Notes: generated by a model from the sequence alone, not told the origin. A stretch of 64,000 nucleotides of DNA from Arsenophonus sp964026495 (GCF_964026495.1 NZ_OZ032148.1:864670-928669); one strand, 5' to 3'; positions 9,552 through 19,785 are shown, counted from the stretch's first letter. A program made the numbers and translations.

Positions 9552-10796
9552 CTAAAAACAAGATTGCTTATCCATCATGAGTAAATTTTGCACTAACTTA
9601 ATACAACGTAAAAAACGAACATCATAATCAGGAGAATTCACAACAACAAATTCTACTTGATTTTTAAGTAATAAATTAATTAATAAATTTTGAAAATTTG
9701 TACGTTCTTTATCACTACCTAAACTACGTAATCCATCAGAAATCCATGGTGTATTATTCTCTAATAAAATTACCAAATCAAACCGATATTCATTAATTAA
9801 TGCCTGCACAAATGGATGAGATTTACCTTCATATCGTTGACAAAAAGCTTGAGTTGTAATAAAATCAGTGTCAATAAAAACAACTTTATTAGCATATTTA
9901 ACTGCAAAATCAATATATTTTATATGACCTAAAGCAATTTTGTCATAATCAGAATATTGTAATGCTCTTTCATCACCACCTAAATGGGAGAAAATATAAT
10001 CACGACCGTACTCCCATGCACTAGTTGTATTAAAAATATTAGCTAATTTATTTACTAAAGTAGATTTACCACTTGATTCTCCACCTAAAATCACTACTTT
10101 ACGAACAAAAAAAGGTTTTACTTCTGTTGGAATATATTCCCAATAACGAAATGGATCTTTTCTAATTTGATGTCCAGTAATATTCATAAATGTATGATCT
10201 GGATCAATTAGTATAACTTCCATACCAAAATATTTTTTATAATACTGAACATCTTTTATTTCCCCAGAATAAATCAATTGTGGTCGAATATTTTTTTTTA
10301 TCAAAAATTTTTTCATTTCCATACTCCAATATTCCCATCCATTGGGGTATGGTTCTATTCCATTCTCATTAAAAGAATGAATATAAATATTTTTCTGATA
10401 TTTAAAAGTTTGTAATAACCAACGAAGTCTATCACTTACTGTAGGTTGTTGTGACATAGAACTATCTACAAAAATAGCTTTATCATATTTCTCATCATGG
10501 CATAAAATAATATATAATTCATCAAGTTGACTACATGCACGTTGTATAAGATAAATGTGTCCAGTATGCAATGGATAAAATTTACCAAAAATAATACCAA
10601 TTTTTGAAGATTGTAATGGATGTTTAATATTTAAAAAACGATGCAAAGAAGTAAGTTTTTCTATGCTAGGATTTTTAATTTTACTACTAATTAAATTATT
10701 TAAATAATCTAGAGAAATATCACAAATAGAAGAAATTATGTCTAAAGTATAACCAGTTTGCTTAATTGCTTCTTTTAAATAATCAAACTGTTTCAT
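9552..10796 (-). CDS. nadR: bifunctional NadR: NMN adenylyltransferase / nicotinamide riboside kinase with regulator domain
   Basis: A 414-residue three-part protein. Residues 1-60 form an XRE-type helix-turn-helix like that of E. coli NadR, the NAD-responsive repressor part. Residues about 64-225 are the nucleotidyltransferase with GKFYPLHTGH (71-80) and TGHQIRKDP (207-215). Residues about 232-400 are the ribosylnicotinamide kinase with P-loop GGESSGKST (238-246). It phosphorylates nicotinamide riboside to NMN and can adenylate NMN to NAD. An AGGAAAT ribosome site precedes the ATG. E. coli nadR lies close to deoD, as here. No pnuC transporter is in the window. Confidence 0.95.
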   Translation of the reverse strand: MKQFDYLKEAIKQTGYTLDIISSICDISLDYLNNLISSKIKNPSIEKLTSLHRFLNIKHPLQSSKIGIIFGKFYPLHTGHIYLIQRACSQLDELYIILCHDEKYDKAIFVDSSMSQQPTVSDRLRWLLQTFKYQKNIYIHSFNENGIEPYPNGWEYWSMEMKKFLIKKNIRPQLIYSGEIKDVQYYKKYFGMEVILIDPDHTFMNITGHQIRKDPFRYWEYIPTEVKPFFVRKVVILGGESSGKSTLVNKLANIFNTTSAWEYGRDYIFSHLGGDERALQYSDYDKIALGHIKYIDFAVKYANKVVFIDTDFITTQAFCQRYEGKSHPFVQALINEYRFDLVILLENNTPWISDGLRSLGSDKERTNFQNLLINLLLKNQVEFVVVNSPDYDVRFLRCIKLVQNLLMMDKQSCF

Positions 10797-11024
10797 AATT
10801 ATTTCCTAACAAATATTTTTTATAAATAAATATCTCTTTTAAAATCTCTTAACAGTACATAATAAAATATCAAATAGTAGGAATAAAATTATATAATAAA
10901 AATAGAAAATTAGATTTAAGATTAAATGTAATATACAATATTCATTGTATTAATATTTATATGTTATCTTAAAATAAAGAGTGATATTAAATTCAAAAAA
11001 TAAATTTAAGCATCAATTCAAAAA

Positions 11025-11735
11025 TTAAATTAATAATAATGATTCTAATGCAATTTCAATCATATCATTAAATGTATTTTCTCGTTCTTTTGCAGCTATT
11101 TTTTCACCAGTAAAAATATTATCAGATACAGTACATATAGTTAATGATTTTATGCCATATTCTGCTGCAGTACCATATAAACCAGCAGCCTCCATTTCTA
11201 CTCCTAATATACCATATTTTTTTATTTTATGAAAAAAATCTATTTTAGTTTGATAAAAAAGATCGGTAGAAAAAATATTTCCTACACGAATATTTGTGTT
11301 TTTTTTCTTAGCAACAGAAACTACATTATTAATCATCTCATAATCTGCAATAGCAGCAAAATCATTATCATTAAATTTTAAACGATTTACTTTAGAATCA
11401 GTACATGCTCCCATACCAACAATAATATCTCTCAATTTTACATCACTAGCAATAGCACCACAAGATCCTGTTCGCAATATCACTTTAACACCAAAATCTA
11501 CTACTAATTCTTGTACATATAATATACAAGAAGGTATTCCTATTCCATGCCCCATTACAGAAATTATACGACCTTTATAATCTCCAGTAAAAGCTAACAT
11601 ACTACGAATATTATTTACTTGATAAGCATTACTCAAAAATTTTTTTGCAATATATTGTACACGTAAAGGGTCACCTGCCATTAAAACGATATTTGAAAAA
11701 TCACCAATTGAAGCATGTATATGTGGAGTACTCAT
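11025..11735 (-). CDS. deoD: purine nucleoside phosphorylase DeoD
   Basis: A 236-residue hexameric-type PNP that splits purine (deoxy)nucleosides with phosphate into base and (deoxy)ribose-1-phosphate. Phosphate-site GDPLR and the catalytic-domain motifs GMGACTDSKVNR, GVEMEAAGLYG and TVSDN are present. The start is placed at the ATG for MSTPHIHA because it is preceded by AGGATA at proper spacing and matches family length; an upstream in-frame ATG at 11777 would add 14 unsupported residues. The deoB gene just upstream is a relic. With the nucleoside transporter and Hpt it forms a purine salvage route. Confidence 0.94.
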   Translation of the reverse strand: MSTPHIHASIGDFSNIVLMAGDPLRVQYIAKKFLSNAYQVNNIRSMLAFTGDYKGRIISVMGHGIGIPSCILYVQELVVDFGVKVILRTGSCGAIASDVKLRDIIVGMGACTDSKVNRLKFNDNDFAAIADYEMINNVVSVAKKKNTNIRVGNIFSTDLFYQTKIDFFHKIKKYGILGVEMEAAGLYGTAAEYGIKSLTICTVSDNIFTGEKIAAKERENTFNDMIEIALESLLLI

Positions 11736-11815
11736 AAATATCCTATGTATATTTTGATAAATTAAAAATTTGTACATAACTAAAAAAAATATTCAACAAT
11801 ATTTTTATTTGATTT

Positions 11816-13055
11816 TTACAATAATGTCTCCCCATTTTTTATTAGAAATAAACTATAATATTTAGCAATTGTTCATACAACATCAACATTTTTTCGATAA
11901 CTTAATCTACCTTTTTTTTATTTTTCCACAAATAAGAACAAGAATATTTTATCTTGTATATAATCAGATCCTGTTCACATTAAATCACAACCATGATCAA
12001 CTTTAATATTTTAAAAATCATCTTTTTTTAAAAATTTTAATATTTCTGATAACCAACAATCAAATAACTTTAATTCTCGTGCATAATCAACAGCATCACA
12101 ACAATTTTCATAATAAGAATCAAAATCAAAAAATAATAAATATTATAGTATCATTTTAAACTATTTTAATCTTCTGAAAGTAGTATTTAATACAATTTTA
12201 ATCCCTACTGCCTTTATTTTTTTTATGGATCCCTACATGTGTATAAATATTTGCATTTTTTTTTAATTCCAACAATTTTAGCTTTTTTTATATAATCTTT
12301 TAAAAAAGTATCCGTTATAGGAGATAAAACAGAATAATCAAAACCATTACCTTTATATTGAAAAAACCACTGTTCTTTTATAAAGGAACGAGCTATAAGA
12401 TGAGTCATATTATAAACATCATCATCTAAAATTTTTCTTAGTATTTTTAAAATTTTATAAAGATTTTTCAGAACAAAAAATTTAATAATATGCTATTTAA
12501 AAACCAGAATTAGAAGAGATGAAAAAATAGGTTTACAAATTCTTATTTGAATTTTACCTAATTAATCTAAAATTATTATACCAAAAATATGACAATTACC
12601 AAGTTAACCAAACAAAAGATAAATAAGTTACTTAAATAACTTTATTCAATAACTCTTGTAGAAAACTTTAACTCTTTTAGAAAACTTTTTTATTTTTTAT
12701 TAAAATATCTCCATTCCATAAAACAAAAACTCCTTTAAGTTTTCAATAATCAATCCGAAAGTGTATCTTTACCTCAAGATAAAAAACTAACATAAGCATA
12801 TTAACTAATAATGTTAGTTGAATATTCTATTCTTACTAGAAATATATTTGATGATTTTTCTACAACTTTACCTAAACCTAAACGCGATAAATTTGGTAAA
12901 TATAATTTACTTTTTGTGCCATGATCTTCCATTCCTTTCGTACATGCTTTAGCGATATTTACTAAAAAATTAACGCCGATATCGCCAAATTTATCCGCAT
13001 TAGGAAATCCTCCTAATACAAAAAAAATTAAAAAAAAATAAACATACGCTTCGTA
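11816..13055 (-). pseudogene. deoB: decayed phosphopentomutase gene deoB
   Basis: Minus-strand translation in shifting frames still reads as DeoB over almost its whole length. Pieces: NADKFGDIGVNFL and LPNLSRLGLGK (near 12.87-13.03 kb), GKDT then LGNCHIFGIIILD (near 12.55-12.77 kb), the segment around FVLKNLYKILK leading into NMTHLIARSF (near 12.38-12.48 kb), then DFDSYYENC and KVDHGCDLM (near 11.98-12.13 kb), ending near 11816. Stops occur inside the aligned segments, for example after LKKDDF and before TGSDY, plus frameshifts. The metal-site DHGCD survives, but the gene cannot make a full protein. It sits directly upstream of deoD as in E. coli deoBD. Confidence 0.9.
12651..12688. repeat. 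19-bp tandem duplication inside the deoB relic
   Basis: Bases 12651-12669 and 12670-12688 match at 18 of 19 positions. The duplication falls in the deoB region encoding FLQELL and, not being a multiple of three, is itself frame-disrupting. Confidence 0.85.
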
Positions 13056-13485
13056 ATTTCCTGCTGCATTAACGAATTTGAACACAATAGTTATTGTATT
13101 TAAAAAAATATAAAAATATAACTTTTATAAAAAAATAATATTTTTAAGAATCAGTTTATTAAAATTTTCAAAAAAAATATCATATATTATATCATGGGTA
13201 ATAAAATATAAGCTGTAGTAATTTATCAAATAAAATCAAATATATATATTGACATGGAATTAAAATAAAATAAATTATTCTAATAAATAAAAAATTATGA
13301 TATAAAAAAATCTATTTTCATAATCATAAAAATATAAAAAAAATCACTAATTAATTACGATATTAAGATAAAATCAATTTTTATATTTTTTATTAAAATT
13401 AAATTTTAAATATTATTTTAATTTTTGTTTTTTTAAAATATTTTTATATCATTTTCAAATATAGTATAGAAAAAACAAAATTATT
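13056..13485. other. AT-rich spacer upstream of the deoB relic
   Basis: 430 bases between the nucleoside transporter gene and the deoB relic. A short readable stretch (VNAAGNYEA, ending near 13085) precedes the old deoB start, with AGGA that may be its former ribosome site. I could not match the rest to deoA or deoC. Confidence 0.5.
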
Positions 13486-14778
13486 TTATAATTTAGCACC
13501 TAATGATAAAAAAAAGCCAGCAATCGTAGCACTCATTAAATTTGATAAAGAGCTGGCCAATATTGTTTTTAAACTTAATTGCGCAACATCTTTACGACGA
13601 CTTGGAGCAATACCTCCTAAACAACCTAATAATATTGCAACTGATGAAAAATTAGAAAAACCACATAATGCAAAAGATATGATTGCTTTTGTATTTTCAG
13701 AAAGCACTTGTTTACCTGTCAAAATAAGATCATTATCAGATTTTAAGTATTCACTAAAATTCATATAAGCAATAAATTCATTCATAACTAACTTTTGTCC
13801 AATAAATGAACCAACAATTTTTGCTTCATTCCATGGAATTCCAATAAGATAAGCAATTGGTGAAAAAATATATCCTAAAATTAATTCTAATGAAAAATTA
13901 GTTATATTCATCCAATTTCCAATTACACTTAAAATACCATTTAATAAAGCAATTAATGCAACAAATGCCAAAAGCATACCACCAACATTTAAAGCAAGTT
14001 GAATTCCAGTAGAAGCACCAGATGCAGCAGCATCAATAATATTAATAGGACTTTCTTCCTTATTATTATTTACATAAATCATATTAATTTCATTACAAAT
14101 TTTTTCTGTTTCAGGTACAATCAATTTAGCAAATAATATCCCTCCTGGAGCAGACATAAAGGAAGCTGCGATAAGATATTCCATTGGAATCCCCATTTGG
14201 GAATAACCTGCTAATACAGAACCAGCGACTGAAGATAGTCCGCCACACATAACAGCAAATAACTCAGAATTTGTCATAGTGCTAATATAAGGTTTAATTA
14301 CTAAAGGAGCTTCAGTATGTCCAATAAAAATATTAGCCGTTGCAGATAAAGACTCAGTGCGTGAAATTCCTAACACCCATTGAAAAAAACCACCTACAAT
14401 TTTGATAAAAAGTTGTATTATACCAAGATAATAACATACTGAAATTAATGAAGAAAAAAAAACAATAATAGGCAAAATACGCAAAGAAAAAATAAAACCA
14501 CTACTGCCAAACAAATCTACCATTTTGTCAGATACCAAAGCGCCAAAAATAAAATCTATCCCAATTTGACCATAAGCAATGACACTGTACACTACATCAG
14601 ATAATATTATTAAAATATTACGACCAGATGGAATATAAAGAACAAATGCTCCGATAATTATTTGAATTAAAAAAGCACCTAAAACAGTACGTAATTTTAT
14701 AGATCGACGATGATTAGAAAAAATAATAGCAATGAAAATTAATACTATCATTCCTATCATACTCATGATACATTGCAT
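13486..14778 (-). CDS. concentrative nucleoside transporter (NupC/NupX family)
   Basis: A 430-residue polytopic inner membrane protein of the CNT family, which imports nucleosides with protons or sodium. The family signature appears as IGQKLVMNEFIAYMNFSEYL, with the preceding GHTEAPLVIKP and C-terminal SNLMSATIAGFFLS. Sequence details resemble E. coli NupX/YeiJ or Vibrio CNT more than NupC, so no symbol is given. AGAGATATA precedes the ATG at 14778; a second in-frame ATG at 14766 is possible. It feeds nucleosides to DeoD, encoded in the same direction beyond the deoB relic. Confidence 0.9.
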   Translation of the reverse strand: MQCIMSMIGMIVLIFIAIIFSNHRRSIKLRTVLGAFLIQIIIGAFVLYIPSGRNILIILSDVVYSVIAYGQIGIDFIFGALVSDKMVDLFGSSGFIFSLRILPIIVFFSSLISVCYYLGIIQLFIKIVGGFFQWVLGISRTESLSATANIFIGHTEAPLVIKPYISTMTNSELFAVMCGGLSSVAGSVLAGYSQMGIPMEYLIAASFMSAPGGILFAKLIVPETEKICNEINMIYVNNNKEESPINIIDAAASGASTGIQLALNVGGMLLAFVALIALLNGILSVIGNWMNITNFSLELILGYIFSPIAYLIGIPWNEAKIVGSFIGQKLVMNEFIAYMNFSEYLKSDNDLILTGKQVLSENTKAIISFALCGFSNFSSVAILLGCLGGIAPSRRKDVAQLSLKTILASSLSNLMSATIAGFFLSLGAKL

Positions 14779-15992
14779 AAATTATATCTCTATTTGATTA
14801 AATCAATCTATAACTAAAGTTTGCTAAAACTTAGTTAACACAATTTTTTTTGCTATAAAATTAAAATATTAAACAATATTGATAAAAAATTTAATTTTTA
14901 ATCCTAAATTTAGAAAATTATCTTCAATTGCTTTTTAAAAAAATATTTATTATATATAATAATATAATGAAAATTCAAATTCTCATATCAGTATTTTATT
15001 AAATTTTTAAAACATATTCTATATTTTATGATAATATAATAAGTATCAAATCTATTAATTATTATTTAAATCTTTTTTTAAAATTGATAGATAAATTAAA
15101 AATTTTAAAAACAAATGATCACAACTATAATTAATTTTAAAGAAAAAGATTTTAGATATGTATTTTATAAAAATAAATATAATATTTATGTTTTTACGAA
15201 ATATATTACACAAAAAATATATTTATATAAATTTAAAAACATTAATAGTTATTATTATATCTATACATAAATACAATAAAAAATAATACATTAGATATCA
15301 AATAAAATTAGATGCATAAAAAATACTAAAAAACATATTTTTTACTTTTTTTATGTTTTAAAAATCAATAAATATTAAAAAATAATACAAAATACCTAAT
15401 ATCATAATCTTTAAAATAACATTTATAAAACCATTAACATTCTTATATTAAATATATATCTAAAAAATAGATATAAAATTATTATACTAAATATTTACTT
15501 ATTTTTTTATGAGCATATCAAAAAAACAAAAAAATACATTTAATACTTTGATATAATTTTTATTATAGAAAAATAATTTTTATATATAAAATAATGATAA
15601 AATCAAAAAAATTGCAATTATTATTTTATACATAAATATATGAGCATTCTAAAATGCATTTAATCATATTATTAAGATAATTTTTAATAAAAAATGAAAC
15701 ATTATAATTTACAAAAAAATAAAATATTTATATAAAATATAAAAAAAATATAAAAATTATATATCAATATTTTAAAAAAAATTATCTAATTTTATTTAAT
15801 GCAATTTAAAATGCTATTTGTTAATAACATTATTTTATCATATAACATACTTAAATGTATTTATGAAAATATAATTTTCTATTTATAACAATAAAATAAA
15901 TAATAAATTATCATACAAAAAAATGTGTAAAATATTTAATTATCCTTATATATTTCATAAAAACCCTTCTTATTTACCAAAAAAGGTGCATA
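14779..15992. other. 1.2-kb AT-rich spacer, no gene seen
   Basis: Divergent region between the nucleoside transporter and the MATE gene. Both promoters must lie here, but TATAAT-like strings are so common in this composition that none can be chosen. No protein, tRNA or structured RNA recognised. Confidence 0.55.
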
Positions 15993-17324
15993 ATGCATTC
16001 ATTTGATGTTACCAAACGTTCACTGTATTCACTAAGTTGGCCCATCTTTATTGATGTTCTATTACATTTTTCCACTTTACTTATCAACACTTACATGGTA
16101 AGTCATGTTTCTACATCATATTTGGCTGCAATGGGTGTAGGAAACCAAGTTTTTGATCTTTTTATAACTATATTTAATTTTATTAGCATAGGATGCAGCG
16201 TTGTTATTGCCCAATATTTAGGTGCAATTAAAACAGAAAAAGCAACCCAGGCCATTCATATTGCTATTGCTTTTAATTTTTTATTAGGATTTTTAGGTGC
16301 TGTAATTATTTTATTTCTGGGCCATAAAATACTTGGTATAATGAATACACCAATACATTTACTACATGATGGTTATGCTTACTTACATGTACTTGGTTTA
16401 TGTTTAATCCCAGAAGCAATATCAATTATATTAGCTGCTTGCTTACGTGTTTATGGAAAATCAGAACCTGCCATGTGGGCAACATTTATTGCGAATGTCA
16501 TAACCATTATTGGTAATGTAATTGTTTTATATGGTTTTTTTGATTTACCAAAATATGGATTAATTGGAGTTGCATATTCTACTACTATTGGTCGGATAAT
16601 AGCTACCATATTACTCTTTTTTCTACTTTTTAGCAAATTAAAAATTAAATTTTCTCCTAATTTACTTTTTAATTGGTCAAAAAAAATAGTTAATAAAATA
16701 TTACATATCGGGATTCCTTCTGCAGGTGAAAATTTAGTATGGATTTTACATTATATTATTGCTTCTGCTTTTATTGGTATAATGGGAGAAATATTCCTGG
16801 CAGCACAAACGATTTATTTTCAATTGTCATTATTCATCATGTTATTTGGAATTTCTATCAGCATTGGTAATGAAATCATAATTGGACATTTAATTGGATC
16901 TAAACGTTTTAAAGATGCATACAAAAGAGCATTTAAAAGTTTAAAATGGGGATTTTGTATTACAATTTGTATTGTTTTCATTTTTTGGTTATTTCGTATA
17001 TCTATATTAAACATAGTTACTCAAGATTCCAAAATAATGACATTATTACTTCCGCTTTTTTTATTATCTGTTTTTTTAGAACCAGGAAGAACAGTGAACA
17101 TTATCATGGTAAATGCTTTACGTGCTGTTGGAGATGCTAAATTTCCTTTTTGCGTTGCTTTAGTTTCCATGTTTGGAATAGCACTTCCAATTAGTTATTT
17201 ATTAGGTATAAAAATGCAAATTGGATTATTAGGTATCTGGCTTGGTTTTTTATGTGATGAATGGCTAAGAGGTTTACTAAATACTTGGCGATGGAAATCT
17301 AAATATTGGCAAAAAAAAAATTAG
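15993..17324 (+). CDS. MATE family efflux transporter
   Basis: A 443-residue protein with about 12 membrane segments in two related halves, the MATE (multidrug and toxic compound extrusion) layout. Typical features are the N-terminal LSWPIFIDVLLH and the inter-half GIPSAGENLVW. The C-terminal DEWLRGLLNTWRW resembles the YeeO-like branch more than MdtK/NorM; that placement is by eye. MATE proteins export cationic compounds using ion gradients. AAAAGG ribosome site lies 8 bases before the ATG. It stands alone between long AT-rich spacers, so its retention suggests a needed export function. Confidence 0.85.
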   Translation: MHSFDVTKRSLYSLSWPIFIDVLLHFSTLLINTYMVSHVSTSYLAAMGVGNQVFDLFITIFNFISIGCSVVIAQYLGAIKTEKATQAIHIAIAFNFLLGFLGAVIILFLGHKILGIMNTPIHLLHDGYAYLHVLGLCLIPEAISIILAACLRVYGKSEPAMWATFIANVITIIGNVIVLYGFFDLPKYGLIGVAYSTTIGRIIATILLFFLLFSKLKIKFSPNLLFNWSKKIVNKILHIGIPSAGENLVWILHYIIASAFIGIMGEIFLAAQTIYFQLSLFIMLFGISISIGNEIIIGHLIGSKRFKDAYKRAFKSLKWGFCITICIVFIFWLFRISILNIVTQDSKIMTLLLPLFLLSVFLEPGRTVNIIMVNALRAVGDAKFPFCVALVSMFGIALPISYLLGIKMQIGLLGIWLGFLCDEWLRGLLNTWRWKSKYWQKKN

Positions 17325-17495
17325 CAACATAAAAGTATATAATGCTATACATATTTTATATATTATATTTTATAAAAATAAAAAAACAAATTTAAACACT
17401 ATTTATACATTAAAAAATTAATAATTATCAGAAATTAATAAAATTTTTTAAGAAATACTAAAAAAGATTTCATTGATTATCAAAAAATATTTTTA

Positions 17496-17577
17496 TGCCG
17501 AAGGCCGGGATCGAACCGGCAAACCATAAGGCGATTGATTTTGAATCAATTGCGTTTACCAATTTCGCCACTTCGGC
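17496..17577 (-). tRNA. leuX: tRNA-Leu(CAA)
   Basis: The minus strand folds as an 82-nt class-II tRNA: acceptor GCCGAAG/CTTCGGC, D-stem GCG/CGC, anticodon stem ATTGA/TCAAT with loop TTCAAAA (anticodon CAA, reads UUG), a short variable arm, and T-arm GCCGG/CCGGC with TTCGATC. It closely resembles E. coli leuX. The discriminator A is followed by TAA, so the 3' CCA is not encoded, unlike the tRNA-Asp gene in this window. The variable arm is shortened to about a 3-bp stem. Confidence 0.95.
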
Positions 17578-18131
17578 TTTTTTTTAAAATTAAAGAAATA
17601 TTATTATAATCATTAGTACATAAAAAACAAGTTATGTTTTAATAAAAATTTTAATTTTAATTCAATCAATATATATACAATATCTATTAAAATTATTTTT
17701 AAAAACGAAAATTTCATGTTATACATACATATCGTAATATTTTATATGACTAAAAAATTATTATACAAAAAATTAGATAATATAATTTTTAGAATTCATA
17801 AAAGTTTTTATAATTAATTAAAAACAAATATAAATATATTTGATCAATATCACAATATTTTTATTCAAGCAATTGTAAAGTATTTTTTTTAAAAATTTCA
17901 ATAATACATTACATAAAAATGTACTAGAACAAATATCAACAAAATATTTTTTTTAGAAAAAATTAACACAAAAAATAATTCGTTATTTCTTTTTTTATAT
18001 AACAAAAAAAAACAAACATTTTTCTAAAAAAAACAAAATAAAAAAACTAAAAAACACATATTTTAATACAAAATAGAATAATAAATAGATATTTTTAAAT
18101 AAATTTAAAAATTTTTACATTCAAAGAAATG
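17578..18131. other. AT-rich spacer between tRNA-Leu and efp
   Basis: 554 bases with many poly-A and poly-T runs. No open frame worth calling, no hairpin terminator for efp, and no recognised tRNA promoter. Confidence 0.55.
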
Positions 18132-18707
18132 TTATTTTATACGAGAAACATATTCACCTAATCTAGTATCAACTTTAATAATATCACCAATTTTAATAAA
18201 CAAAGGAACTTTCAATTTTACTCCAGTAATTAATATTGCATCTTTTCCTCCGCTAATACCACCACCTAATGTATCACCTTTTAATCCTGGATCAGTATAT
18301 ACTACTTCTAATGAAACAAAATTAGGTACAGTTATAACAATAGGTTTTTGATTCCAAAATGTCACAACACAATTTATCTGATTAGTTAACCATTTTTTAT
18401 TATCAGCAATAACTAAATGATCTACTGAAAATTGTTCAAAATTATCATAATTCATAAAATACCAAAATTTTTTATTATTATATAAATACATTAAATTTAA
18501 GTCTATAATATCAGCACTCTTTAAAAAATCAGTTGACTTAAATGTTTTTTCTAATAGTTTATTAGAAATTAATTTACGCAGACGTACACGAGAAAAAACT
18601 TGACCTTTACCTGGTTTAATAAATTCACTCTCAACAATTATACAAGGCTCCTTTTCTAAAATAATTTTTAAACCAGGACGAAATTCGTTAATACTATAAA
18701 CAGTCAT
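18132..18707 (-). CDS. efp: translation elongation factor P
   Basis: A 191-residue EF-P (E. coli 188) with KOW-like N-domain and two OB domains. The modifiable lysine is Lys34 in KPGKGQ. The C-terminal VDTRLGEYVSRIK is canonical. EF-P enters the ribosomal E site and relieves stalling at polyproline stretches; beta-lysylation of Lys34 by EpmA with EpmB improves this. An AAAGGAT ribosome site precedes the ATG. It is divergent from epmB with 67 bases between, the same arrangement as E. coli. A few extra residues (GGGISGG) before the last domain are unusual but in frame. Confidence 0.96.
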   Translation of the reverse strand: MTVYSINEFRPGLKIILEKEPCIIVESEFIKPGKGQVFSRVRLRKLISNKLLEKTFKSTDFLKSADIIDLNLMYLYNNKKFWYFMNYDNFEQFSVDHLVIADNKKWLTNQINCVVTFWNQKPIVITVPNFVSLEVVYTDPGLKGDTLGGGISGGKDAILITGVKLKVPLFIKIGDIIKVDTRLGEYVSRIK

Positions 18708-18774
18708 AAAAATCCTTTAATTTTTTTAAAAAAAGTAACATTAATAAACAAGAAAAATACAAAAATTAAAAACA

Positions 18775-19785
18775 ATGAACATTATCAATCAAAATATAAA
18801 AAAAAAAGAGATTTGGATAAAACAACTTAATGAATCTGTCACAAATCATCATGAACTACTAAAATTACTATCACTACAACATGATCCAGAATTATCTTCC
18901 GGAGCTCCAGCTCATACTTTATTTCCTTTACGTGTACCCCACCCTTTTATAAAAAAAATGAAAATTGGTGATCCTCAAGATCCTCTTTTACGACAAGTTA
19001 TCACTTTAAAAGCAGAATTTAATATTACACCAATGTTTTCTGTTGATCCATTAAATGAACAAAACAATCCTATTCCGGGAATATTACATAAATATTATAA
19101 TCGAATATTACTTTTAGTAAAAAACAGATGTGCTGTTAATTGTCGCTACTGTTTTCGACGTCATTTTCCTTACAAAAAAAATAAAGGTAACAAAGAAACT
19201 TGGAAAATAGCCTTAAAATATATTCAACAACATAAAGAAGTAAATGAAATTATTTTTTCAGGCGGAGATCCATTAATGGCAAAAGATCATGAGTTAGATT
19301 GGTTGATTACCCAATTAGAAAAAATCACTCATATCAAAAGATTAAGGATACATAGTCGATTACCGGTAGTTATTCCTAGACGTATTACAAATATATTATG
19401 TCAGCGTTTTTATATTTCACGATTACAAATTATCTTGGTTACTCATGTTAATCATCCAAATGAAATGGATGATATTTTTTATAATTCTATGAAAAAATTA
19501 AAAAAAGTAAATGTTACCTTACTCAATCAAAGTGTTTTGTTACGAGGTGTTAATGATAATGCTCACACTCTTGAAAAATTAAGCGATAAACTATTTCAAA
19601 ATGGAATTTTACCTTATTATTTACATTTATTAGATCAAGTTCAAGGTTCTTCTCATTTTCTTGTAAATGAAGAAGAAGCTAAAAAAATAATGAAAACACT
19701 CATGAAAAGAATTTCTGGATATCTAGTACCTAGATTAACAAAAGAAATAGCTGGAAAATTAAATAAAATCTACATTAATTTATAA
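18775..19785 (+). CDS. epmB: EF-P (R)-beta-lysine modification enzyme EpmB (lysine 2,3-aminomutase)
   Basis: A 336-residue radical-SAM protein. The CxxxCxxC cluster motif is Cys119, Cys123, Cys126 (RCAVNCRYCFRRHFPY). FSGGDPLM follows, the SAM-contacting glycine motif of the lysine aminomutase family. It converts L-lysine to (R)-beta-lysine using PLP and SAM; EpmA then attaches it to EF-P. Divergent from efp, which supports a role on EF-P. epmA is not in this window. Its Fe-S cluster depends on the SUF/A-type carrier system encoded nearby. Confidence 0.95.
   Translation: MNIINQNIKKKEIWIKQLNESVTNHHELLKLLSLQHDPELSSGAPAHTLFPLRVPHPFIKKMKIGDPQDPLLRQVITLKAEFNITPMFSVDPLNEQNNPIPGILHKYYNRILLLVKNRCAVNCRYCFRRHFPYKKNKGNKETWKIALKYIQQHKEVNEIIFSGGDPLMAKDHELDWLITQLEKITHIKRLRIHSRLPVVIPRRITNILCQRFYISRLQIILVTHVNHPNEMDDIFYNSMKKLKKVNVTLLNQSVLLRGVNDNAHTLEKLSDKLFQNGILPYYLHLLDQVQGSSHFLVNEEEAKKIMKTLMKRISGYLVPRLTKEIAGKLNKIYINL

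Noticed and set aside
12223..13085. Two short open frames (12223-12408 and 12801-13085) as separate small proteins
   Set aside because: Both are surviving fragments of the deoB relic, in the correct order and orientation.
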